A DNA stretch of 25,655 nucleotides from UBA7446 sp964014735 (GTDB taxonomy: Bacteria; Bacteroidota; Bacteroidia; Flavobacteriales; Flavobacteriaceae), in assembly GCA_964014735.1 (NCBI GenBank), contig CAXHBH010000022.1, positions 1-25,655 of the forward strand. The letters are read 5' to 3'. Position numbers and translations under genes: made by a program. Each line of letters begins with the position of its first letter. Positions within the stretch are counted from its first letter, which is position 1. The notes beneath the pieces are model-generated. The model was given only the letters and a program-made list of their open reading frames with translations. It had not been told where the DNA came from and did not search any database. This document shows positions 1-5,934 of this stretch, piece after piece.

Positions 1-619
1 TGAGAAAATCTTTTCGGGAAATCGGAGTCGCACCCATACTAGCTAAGTGTGCGGTGGGTACCTGACAGTCAATAAGCTTATAATTGTTGTTTTTGAGCTC
101 TTGTGTAAGATATATCAGCGCCAACTTACTAGAATTGGTGGATTTGGAAAACATACTTTCTCCGCAAAAGACCTGCCCAATATCAATTCCATATAGTCCG
201 CCCACAAGTTCTGGGCCATCCCAAACTTCAACTGAATGTGCGTGACCTTGCTCATGTAATGTCTTATAAACCTCCATAAGCCCTGCTGTGATCCATGTAC
301 CTGTTTGCCCAAAACGCTTCACTAGGGCACAAGCCTTTACCACCTCGTTGAATGCCTTATTAAAAGTAATTTCATAATTGTTTTTGCGAATAAACGCATG
401 CATACTTTTTGAAATTTTTAATTGGTCAGGAAAGAGAACCATTCTTGGGTCTGGACTCCACCAAATCAAAAAATCGTCCTTTTCAAACCAAGGAAAAATA
501 CCTTTTTGATAAGCCAACAACACACGCTCAGGCCGAAGGTCACCACCAACAGCTACTATTCCCTCTTCCGTTGCCAAATGAGGTGAAGGAAAACGCAATG
601 CTTCAGAAAGATGATACAT
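1..619 (-). CDS. aat: Leucyl/phenylalanyl-tRNA--protein transferase, 3' end beyond window
   Basis: Transfers Leu or Phe from aminoacyl-tRNA to the N-terminal Arg or Lys of proteins, marking them for ClpS/ClpAP in the cytoplasm (N-end rule). I translated the minus strand by hand from the ATG at 619 to the window edge: 206 uninterrupted codons, beginning MYHLSEALRFPSPHLATEEG. Family hallmarks are visible in order: GLVAVGGDL-like (GIVAVGGDLRPERVL), YQKGIFPWF, IWWSPDPRMVLFP, the GTWIT segment and GGLYGIDIGQVFCGESMFS. The family is about 200-235 residues, so only a short C-terminal end is missing. The start lies 4 bases after the stop of the DUF3127 gene, so the two are probably cotranscribed. The function call is firm. 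Confidence 0.95.
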   Translation of the reverse strand, partial: MYHLSEALRFPSPHLATEEGIVAVGGDLRPERVLLAYQKGIFPWFEKDDFLIWWSPDPRMVLFPDQLKISKSMHAFIRKNNYEITFNKAFNEVVKACALVKRFGQTGTWITAGLMEVYKTLHEQGHAHSVEVWDGPELVGGLYGIDIGQVFCGESMFSKSTNSSKLALIYLTQELKNNNYKLIDCQVPTAHLASMGATPISRKDFL

Positions 620-623
620 TTTA

Positions 624-983
624 TCAGAAAGGCAAGTCGTCTGGAGATTCTTTATCAGTCTCAGGCATGGTTTCAAAAGGTGGTGCTTCTGGTGGTGGTG
701 CAACTTCATCAAAAGCATCTATACGCCATCCTTGGATAGAATTAAAATACTTGATTTCACCTTGTGGATTTTGCCATTCGCGGCCGCGTAAGTTAATCCC
801 CACTTTGATTCGCTGTCCCACACTGTATGAGCTGAGTAAACTACACTTGTCTTGGACAAATTCAATCAAAATATGTTGGGGATATTGCTCTTCAGTTGTA
901 AGCACCAATTCACGTTTTTTAAATCCGTTAGACCCATATTCTTTTGTCTCGTCAATTTGTTTAATTTTTCCTGTAATTTCCAT
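624..983 (-). CDS. DUF3127 family OB-fold-like protein with SSB-type acidic tip
   Basis: 119 residues. The first ~85 residues (MEITGKIKQIDETKEYGSNGFKKRE..., ...KVGINLRGREW..., ...FNSIQGWRID) match the DUF3127 family known from Bacteroidota, which looks like a small OB-fold, single-strand-binding-like protein. It is followed by a Pro-rich linker (VAPPPEAPPFE) and an acidic end, ESPDDLPF. That end resembles the C-terminal tip of bacterial SSB (DDDLPF in the SSB of this same window), which docks SSB partner proteins. The function is not established; a role in single-stranded nucleic-acid binding or recruitment of SSB partners is inference. It is the first gene of a likely two-gene unit with aat. 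Confidence 0.8.
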   Translation of the reverse strand: MEITGKIKQIDETKEYGSNGFKKRELVLTTEEQYPQHILIEFVQDKCSLLSSYSVGQRIKVGINLRGREWQNPQGEIKYFNSIQGWRIDAFDEVAPPPEAPPFETMPETDKESPDDLPF

Positions 984-1005
984 AGTATGGTTAATGATAT
1001 TAGTA

Positions 1006-1013
1006 CAAATCTA
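1006..1013 (-). promoter_or_regulatory. Possible -7 element upstream of the DUF3127 gene
   Basis: Reads TAGATTTG on the minus strand and fits the Bacteroidota -7 consensus TAnnTTTG, 22 bases before the ATG at 983. I see no good TTTG -33 element at the usual 19-21 base spacing, so the call is tentative. Confidence 0.35.
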
Positions 1014-1062
1014 CTCAATTTGAAGATAATTTAAACGTTCAAATTACACTATATTCGTACTC

Positions 1063-2223
1063 ATGAGTGTTAATATATTAACGGCTTATCCGCGACTAAT
1101 CCGATTAGTGGGGTTTTTAATGGCTATTAGCTTTGCGGGCATAACACTCTGGAACACCTATAAGCTGATACAGCGTATAGAGGAAGATGAGAAACAACAG
1201 ATGGAACTTTGGGGACTAGCACAACAAAAACTGGCTTCCAATAAAGATCTTAATACCCCAATTGACCCACTGACTTTTAAATTTCTAACTGCTGAAAACA
1301 GCATCCCCATGATTGTCGTTGACAACCAAAACAGGTTGTTATTTTCAAACAATATCAATCAACGAAAACTAAGCCAAGATTCATTGGGCTATATTCAGAA
1401 ACTTAAAGAAGCGTTTGGGAAAGTGCATACTCCGATAGAAATCAAATACAAAGACAGTTTGTCTCAAAAAATGTACTACGGTAAGTCCAACCTGATTTAT
1501 CAATTAAGATATTACCCTTTTGCTTTTTTATTGATCGTTGTATTTTTAAGTGGGCTGATTTATGCCTATTACAAAACCAATCGGCAAGCAGTTGAAAATA
1601 AACTATGGACAGGCATGGCTAAAGAAACCGCACATCAACTGGGTACGCCCATTTCGTCTTTGTTGGGCTGGCTGACAATATTAGAAGAAGATATAGACCA
1701 AAAATTGTTTAACCAAATAAAAAAAGACGTTAAACGGTTGGAAACTATAAATGCCCGCTTCTCAAAAATTGGATCGCTTCCAAACAAGAGCAAAACAAAA
1801 ATAAGTGCTGTTATTCAAGATATAACAGAGTATATGCAAATACGCATGCCTAAAGATATTGTAATGGAGGTGGATTTGATTGGAGAAGAAAAAGAAGTGA
1901 ACATCAATGCCGAACTGATGAATTGGGTCTTTGAAAACCTTATTAAAAACAGTATAGATTCAATCCGTGGAAAAGGAAAAATTAGCATCGAACTGTCGTG
2001 GGAAAAGTATGCAATTATATCAATTCAAGATAGTGGAAGTGGTATTCCTAAAAGCTTACAACGCACGGTATTCGAAGCTGGTGTAACAACAAAAAAACGA
2101 GGTTGGGGCCTTGGTCTAGCACTTGCAAAACGCATTGTAGCACAATATCACGACGGAAAATTAAGACTGGTTAAAAGCTCAGCCTTGGGCACCTGTTTTG
2201 AAGTACAACTGCCTATTGTTTAA
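1063..2223 (+). CDS. Membrane sensor histidine kinase, orphan
   Basis: 386 residues. A membrane segment near residues 13-32 and a second near 152-170 flank a periplasmic domain of about 120 residues, the probable sensor. The kinase core follows: an H-box AKETAHQLGTPISSLLGW with the likely phospho-accepting His191, an N-box ENLIKNSIDS (N292, N296), a G1 box DSGSGIP (323-329) and a G2 box GWGLGLALAKRI (347-358). The H-box reads HQLGTP instead of the common HELRTP, as in NtrY-like and several Bacteroidota kinases. No response regulator gene lies beside it, so its partner is elsewhere. It overlaps the convergent HIT gene by 11 bases. The signal sensed is unknown. Confidence 0.9.
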   Translation: MSVNILTAYPRLIRLVGFLMAISFAGITLWNTYKLIQRIEEDEKQQMELWGLAQQKLASNKDLNTPIDPLTFKFLTAENSIPMIVVDNQNRLLFSNNINQRKLSQDSLGYIQKLKEAFGKVHTPIEIKYKDSLSQKMYYGKSNLIYQLRYYPFAFLLIVVFLSGLIYAYYKTNRQAVENKLWTGMAKETAHQLGTPISSLLGWLTILEEDIDQKLFNQIKKDVKRLETINARFSKIGSLPNKSKTKISAVIQDITEYMQIRMPKDIVMEVDLIGEEKEVNINAELMNWVFENLIKNSIDSIRGKGKISIELSWEKYAIISIQDSGSGIPKSLQRTVFEAGVTTKKRGWGLGLALAKRIVAQYHDGKLRLVKSSALGTCFEVQLPIV

Positions 2224-2608
2224 AAGCAGTGCTGATTTGCTGGGTTAAATTCTGCATCTCTTCTTTTGAAGGAGCAACTTTCTTTTTAAATGTCGCATCT
2301 GCCATATCATTTAAAGGAATCAAATGAACATGTATATGGGGTACTTCTAATCCAATTACTGTTAGCCCCATGCGCTTACAGGAAATCACTTTTCTGAGTG
2401 CGACAGCAACACTGCGACTAAACAACATCAGTTCTTGGTATTCAGAAACGCTTAAATCAAAAAGCTTATCAACCTCTTTTTTTGGTACACAAAGAGTGTG
2501 TCCCAAGGCATTTGGATTGATATCGAGAAAGGCTATGTGCTGATCGTCTTCAGCCACGATGTAGGCAGGAAGTTCGCGTGTAATAATTTTGCTGAACAAA
2601 GACGGCAT
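2213..2608 (-). CDS. HIT family nucleotide hydrolase (HinT-like)
   Basis: 131 residues. The histidine triad is HIHVH at 91-95, and the N-terminal part (FSKIITRELPAYIVAED, FLDINPNALGHTLCVPKKE) is typical of HinT-like purine-nucleoside phosphoramidases, which hydrolyse AMP-linked substrates in the cytoplasm. Its ATG overlaps the greA stop codon by one base (TAATG), which points to translational coupling and a two-gene transcript greA-HIT. The 3' end overlaps the histidine kinase coding sequence on the other strand by 11 bases. The physiological substrate cannot be told from sequence. Confidence 0.93.
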   Translation of the reverse strand: MPSLFSKIITRELPAYIVAEDDQHIAFLDINPNALGHTLCVPKKEVDKLFDLSVSEYQELMLFSRSVAVALRKVISCKRMGLTVIGLEVPHIHVHLIPLNDMADATFKKKVAPSKEEMQNLTQQISTAFKQ

Positions 2609-3081
2609 TAACGTTCAATGGATAAGATTTCAAACTGGATTTTTCCGTTTGGTACAGAGACTTCAGCAATATCACCCACTTCTTTACCCAAAAGGCCTCT
2701 ACCAATTGGAGAGCTCACAGATATTTTACCTGACTTAAGATTGGCTTCACTTTCAGCAACAAGGGTGTAGTTCATTTCCATCTTGTTTGCAAGGTTCTTG
2801 ATGCGCACTTTAGAAAGTACCAATACTTTAGATACATCCAATTGTGATTCATCAATTAAACGTGCATTAGCAAGGGTTTCTTCCATCTTGGAAATTTTCA
2901 TCTCCAACATGCCCTGTGCCTCTTTGGCAGCATCATATTCAGCATTCTCACTCAAATCGCCTTTGTCCCGAGCCTCGCCAATTGCTTGTGAAGCACGTGG
3001 ACGCTCTACGTCCTTAAGATGATTTAACTCCTCACGTAATTTTTTTAGCCCTTCGGCGGTATAATATGAAACTGTACTCAT
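2608..3081 (-). CDS. greA: Transcription elongation factor GreA
   Basis: 157 residues, the normal length. The N-terminal coiled coil enters the RNA polymerase secondary channel and stimulates cleavage of backtracked RNA. It runs from YYTAEGLKKLREELNHLK to about residue 75 and carries the acidic tip GDLSENAEYDAAKE with the catalytic-type Asp/Glu pair. The C-terminal FKBP-like domain includes SPIGRGLLGKEVGD. Coupled to the HIT gene by a TAATG overlap. The leader holds a terminator-like hairpin directly after a -7 promoter box, suggesting attenuation. Confidence 0.97.
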   Translation of the reverse strand: MSTVSYYTAEGLKKLREELNHLKDVERPRASQAIGEARDKGDLSENAEYDAAKEAQGMLEMKISKMEETLANARLIDESQLDVSKVLVLSKVRIKNLANKMEMNYTLVAESEANLKSGKISVSSPIGRGLLGKEVGDIAEVSVPNGKIQFEILSIER

Positions 3082-3098
3082 TTTGGGGTATAGTTAAA

Positions 3099-3123
3099 AA
3101 ATCCCTTATTTAGTAAGGGATTT
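3099..3123 (-). terminator. Terminator-like hairpin in the greA leader
   Basis: Perfect 10-bp inverted repeat (AAATCCCTTA / TAAGGGATTT) with a 5-base loop. On the minus strand the second arm runs into six T residues, so it has the form of an intrinsic terminator, 18 bases before the greA ATG. No minus-strand gene lies immediately upstream; the upstream gene is divergent. It therefore more likely acts in the greA leader than as the end of another transcript. Confidence 0.55.
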
Positions 3124-3126
3124 GGA

Positions 3127-3134
3127 CAAATATA
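3127..3134 (-). promoter_or_regulatory. -7 promoter element of greA
   Basis: TATATTTG on minus, a perfect match to TAnnTTTG. Transcription would start about 5-8 bases downstream, at or within the leader hairpin. No clear TTTG box is seen at the standard upstream spacing. Confidence 0.5.
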
Positions 3135-3164
3135 CAATTTTCCTCAATTTTGAATAATCATCGA

Positions 3165-3590
3165 ATGAAATACCTAGTACTTATTGTTTTTTTGGTATTA
3201 TCTGGCTGCTCAAAAACTGCTGTAGAACGCAATCCGTTTTTGTATGAAAAGGGGTTTGATCAGCGCATTAATTTGGCACTTCCAGCCTTTGACAATCTAA
3301 GTTATGCAGGCGGCAGCATGTATTGGCCTAATGGAGGAATTAGAGGTCTTTTACTTTACAATTTGAATGGCAACACTATTATGGCTTGGGAGGCCAGTTG
3401 TCCCAATCATGAGCTAAAAAGCTGTTCTACCTTACAAACTGATGGTTTAGTTAGCCCAACTGCCTCTTGCTCTTGCGAAAACTATCAGTATAGTTTGGCT
3501 ACAGGCCAACCCTTGACAGAAGGGGCCACCTATAGCCTGCTATTTTATAAAGTACAACAGAGCGGTACTGCTGTGCGTATCTACAATTAG
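3165..3590 (+). CDS. Predicted lipoprotein with a degenerate Rieske-like domain
   Basis: Using the ATG at 3165 (an in-frame TTG at 3150 adds five residues and spoils the signal peptide) gives 141 residues. It has a lipoprotein signal with lipobox LSGC (Cys15), so it is exported and lipid-anchored. The C-terminal half resembles a Rieske [2Fe-2S] fold: CPNH in place of box 1 (CxH) and SCSCENYQYSLATGQPL in place of box 2, which in true Rieske proteins reads like CPxHG..F...TG. The box-2 His is replaced by Cys, so cluster type and even cluster binding are uncertain. Its stop codon overlaps that of the convergent receptor gene. The function is unknown; the Rieske relation is inference from motif spacing. 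Confidence 0.75.
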   Translation: MKYLVLIVFLVLSGCSKTAVERNPFLYEKGFDQRINLALPAFDNLSYAGGSMYWPNGGIRGLLLYNLNGNTIMAWEASCPNHELKSCSTLQTDGLVSPTASCSCENYQYSLATGQPLTEGATYSLLFYKVQQSGTAVRIYN

Positions 3591-3598
3591 AATTGTAG
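3581..3598. terminator. Palindrome over two convergent stop codons
   Basis: CTACAATT-AG-AATTGTAG is a near-perfect palindrome covering the stop codons of the Rieske-like lipoprotein (plus) and the thiamine receptor (minus). It could fold in both transcripts and act as a weak bidirectional terminator, but there is no T tract on either side. Confidence 0.3.
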
Positions 3599-5794
3599 TG
3601 TAAGCCCTACCATAAAATGGCGACCTGCTTGTGGATAATATCCTACCCCTTCAATAGTAGTCACAACATTTGGTACAGAATAATCATCGTCATATGTATA
3701 GAAATACCCATTTGAGCTTATCAACTCATCAAAAATATTGTGCAAATGCAAGTTTAGATTTAGGCTAGGCCCATTTTCCTTATTCAGCAACAACGCCTGT
3801 ACTTGAATGTCGTTTATCAGATAACTATCCAGCTTAGAAAGTTCGGCATCTATATTCCCCATATACTGCTCTCCCACATACTTGCTCAAAAACGAAACAG
3901 ACCAATCGTCTTGCGTATAGGTTAATTGTTGAGCTGCTATAAGCGATGGTGAAAAGGCGAGGTGGGTATCACCCAATGCTTCTAATACGCCGTCTCTTTT
4001 AAAGTATTTGTCACTATTTCTGTTTTTACTCCAAGACAGGTTTGCCTGCCAATTCCAATGGGGTGCAAATGCCCATGCGCCTTCTAGCTCAATACCACGG
4101 CGGTAACTGTCTCCAGAGTTGGCACGGATAGGCGCACCCACTTGATCAATGGCACCTGTAAGCACCAATTGGTTTTTGTAGCCCATGTTGTAAAGATTTG
4201 CATTTAACATTGCGTTGCTTGTTTTCCAACGCCAACCCAATTCAAAATCATTCAATTCTTCAGGAACAGGATTGCCGTTTTCGAAATCGGTTCGGTTGGG
4301 TTCTTTGTGTGCCTTAGCAAAAGAGATATAAAATTGGTTATTGGCATTGGGTTTATACAACAAACCTGCTTTAGGGTTAAAAAATGTATGCGCGTCGTTT
4401 ACGTTAAAACGCTCAGGTCCAGCTACTTCACCGCTAACCTTGTAGTCTACCCAGCGAAGTTGTGCATCTGCATATAAATGCCATTTTTCATTGATAGATA
4501 CATCCCATTTGTAAAAAATATTACCATCCTTTTTCTTACCTATATTTTCATAAAAGCGATGGCCTGGGTTAACATCAGCCCTATTGGCCCACCTAAGCGC
4601 GCCAAAGTGTAGACCTTCATAAGAACTATAATAAGCACCGGCGCTAATGTTGTGTTTTCCTTTTTGATAATGATACAACAAATTGGCGGCATAAAAATCG
4701 TTGTCTAACCACTTACGTACTGCGTTTTCGGTTGCTGTTATGCTTTGCCCGTTGATTGAGAGCGGCGGTAATTTTAAATAGCCGTAATCTGTATCTCCTC
4801 CATAACTTACGTTTTGATCATACCACAAATCATAAAACTGTTGATAATATCCATAGCCATGGGTATAGTTCAGCCCTAGAGATAACCTGCTAGAGTTGCT
4901 CAGCCGCTGTTCAATATGCAATTGGGTGTGATCTTGATTGTAATTATCTAATTGATCATTGTAATAGCCTTCCAATACTCCAGCTCCGTCGTACTGTTCT
5001 CCAGCAGGGTTATAGGTTCTGTTCTTTTTCAAAATATCCTGATCAATTCCATAGTAAGCTTGATACGTACGCTCATGACCACCAAAGGTCAATGCTTTTA
5101 TTTTGGTATTGACACTACTATAGGTTCCCTGTAAGAAATATCCTTTTAGATTTGATGATGCGCGATCAATATACCCGTCGGAAGTTATGCCAGACAGGCG
5201 TCCGCTTAACTCAAATCCGCTTTTGGATAGCCCAGTTGAAAACTTGACCGTATTCTTAAAGGTATTAAAGCTACCAGTGCTAGAAGCAAGTTGTGCATAA
5301 GATTTTTGAGATGCTTTATCTGTTTCAAGATTGATACTTGCCCCAAAAGCGGCTGCGCCGTTTGTAGATGTTCCTACTCCGCGCTGCACTTGAAGATTAT
5401 CTATCGATGATGCAAAGTCGGGCAAATCTACCCAATAGGTAATGTGTGATTCAGCGTCGTTGTATGCAATACCATTAATGGTAACATTAACTCGTGTGGC
5501 ATCGCTACCACGAACCCTAATTCCAGTATATCCAACCCCAGCACCTGCGTCGCTAGTAGTTACTACATTGGGTAAAAAACGCAACAAAACAGGAAGGTCT
5601 TTCCCTAAGTTTTGTTTGTTTAGCTCTTCTTCAGAGACATTGGTAAACGCCATAGGCGTATCTTCATTGGCCTTAAGGGCGCTAACCGTAACAGATGATA
5701 GGGCTATGGTACTTGCTGTGAGTGAGTCTTGTGTGGTGTTTGCTTGTTGTGCCATCAGGCTACCGGCAAGCATAAGTGTAATAATGTATTTCAT
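3587..5794 (-). CDS. TonB-dependent receptor, predicted thiamine/TPP uptake
   Basis: 735 residues, with a signal peptide (MKYIITLMLAGSLMAQ) and a short N-terminus with SSVTVSALKANED as possible TonB box. The plug domain spans about residues 45-160 (LLRFLPNVVTTSD, GYTGIRVRGSDATRVNV, INGIAYNDAESH, VQRGVGTSTNGAAAFGASI). A 22-strand-type barrel follows and ends in a terminal Phe (GLTLQF). It has no CarboxypepD-like N-terminal domain and no SusD partner, so a small-molecule substrate is more likely than a glycan. The TPP riboswitch directly upstream, with its own promoter, makes thiamine or a thiamine phosphate the likely substrate; this is inference from regulation and from the PnuC and thiamine-binding genes behind it. 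Confidence 0.88.
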   Translation of the reverse strand: MKYIITLMLAGSLMAQQANTTQDSLTASTIALSSVTVSALKANEDTPMAFTNVSEEELNKQNLGKDLPVLLRFLPNVVTTSDAGAGVGYTGIRVRGSDATRVNVTINGIAYNDAESHITYWVDLPDFASSIDNLQVQRGVGTSTNGAAAFGASINLETDKASQKSYAQLASSTGSFNTFKNTVKFSTGLSKSGFELSGRLSGITSDGYIDRASSNLKGYFLQGTYSSVNTKIKALTFGGHERTYQAYYGIDQDILKKNRTYNPAGEQYDGAGVLEGYYNDQLDNYNQDHTQLHIEQRLSNSSRLSLGLNYTHGYGYYQQFYDLWYDQNVSYGGDTDYGYLKLPPLSINGQSITATENAVRKWLDNDFYAANLLYHYQKGKHNISAGAYYSSYEGLHFGALRWANRADVNPGHRFYENIGKKKDGNIFYKWDVSINEKWHLYADAQLRWVDYKVSGEVAGPERFNVNDAHTFFNPKAGLLYKPNANNQFYISFAKAHKEPNRTDFENGNPVPEELNDFELGWRWKTSNAMLNANLYNMGYKNQLVLTGAIDQVGAPIRANSGDSYRRGIELEGAWAFAPHWNWQANLSWSKNRNSDKYFKRDGVLEALGDTHLAFSPSLIAAQQLTYTQDDWSVSFLSKYVGEQYMGNIDAELSKLDSYLINDIQVQALLLNKENGPSLNLNLHLHNIFDELISSNGYFYTYDDDYSVPNVVTTIEGVGYYPQAGRHFMVGLTLQF

Positions 5795-5809
5795 TTGCGT
5801 GAAGCAAAT
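5793..5809 (-). promoter_or_regulatory. Hairpin overlapping the receptor start codon (candidate expression platform)
   Basis: On minus, ATTTGC-TTCAC-GCAAAT(G) forms a 6-bp stem whose 3' arm includes the A and U of the AUG at 5794-5792. It lies about 40 bases after the TPP aptamer. A fold that hides the start codon would suit translational control in a phylum with little use of Shine-Dalgarno sites. Confidence 0.4.
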
Positions 5810-5847
5810 AAAGGGGTATTATTTACGATGGTTTTTAAAGTTAAACA

Positions 5848-5916
5848 AATTCCTTGGCAGCATTACCTGCCCAGGTTCAATGGGTATAATCTCAGCCGTT
5901 AGGCACCCCTAGAGAT
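5848..5916 (-). ncRNA. TPP riboswitch (THI element)
   Basis: Reading minus, all conserved THI-box blocks occur in order: AGGGGTGCC (5910-5902), GGCTGAGA (5897-5890), ACCC (5885-5882), TGAACCTG (5879-5872), GGTAATGC (5867-5860) and AAGGAA (5855-5850). It lies between a promoter box at 5928-5921 and the receptor gene, whose start codon is 54 bases after the aptamer. Binding of TPP would lower receptor expression. The downstream ACCCCT (5817-5812) is an exact complement of AGGGGT in the 5' part of the aptamer and could form the ligand-free alternative pairing. Confidence 0.93.
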
Positions 5917-5920
5917 GGTG

Positions 5921-5928
5921 CAAATATA
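5921..5928 (-). promoter_or_regulatory. -7 promoter element of the TPP riboswitch-receptor transcript
   Basis: TATATTTG on minus matches TAnnTTTG and sits just before the aptamer, 7 bases after the DUF4301 stop codon. The receptor therefore seems to have its own riboswitch-controlled transcript besides any read-through from the genes upstream. No clear -33 box is seen. Confidence 0.55.
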
Positions 5929-5934
5929 GTTCAA

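Noticed and set aside
409..1023. Long plus-strand open frame of about 200 codons
   Set aside because: It lies across aat and the DUF3127 gene on the other strand, both of which have clear family motifs; its translation has no recognisable pattern.
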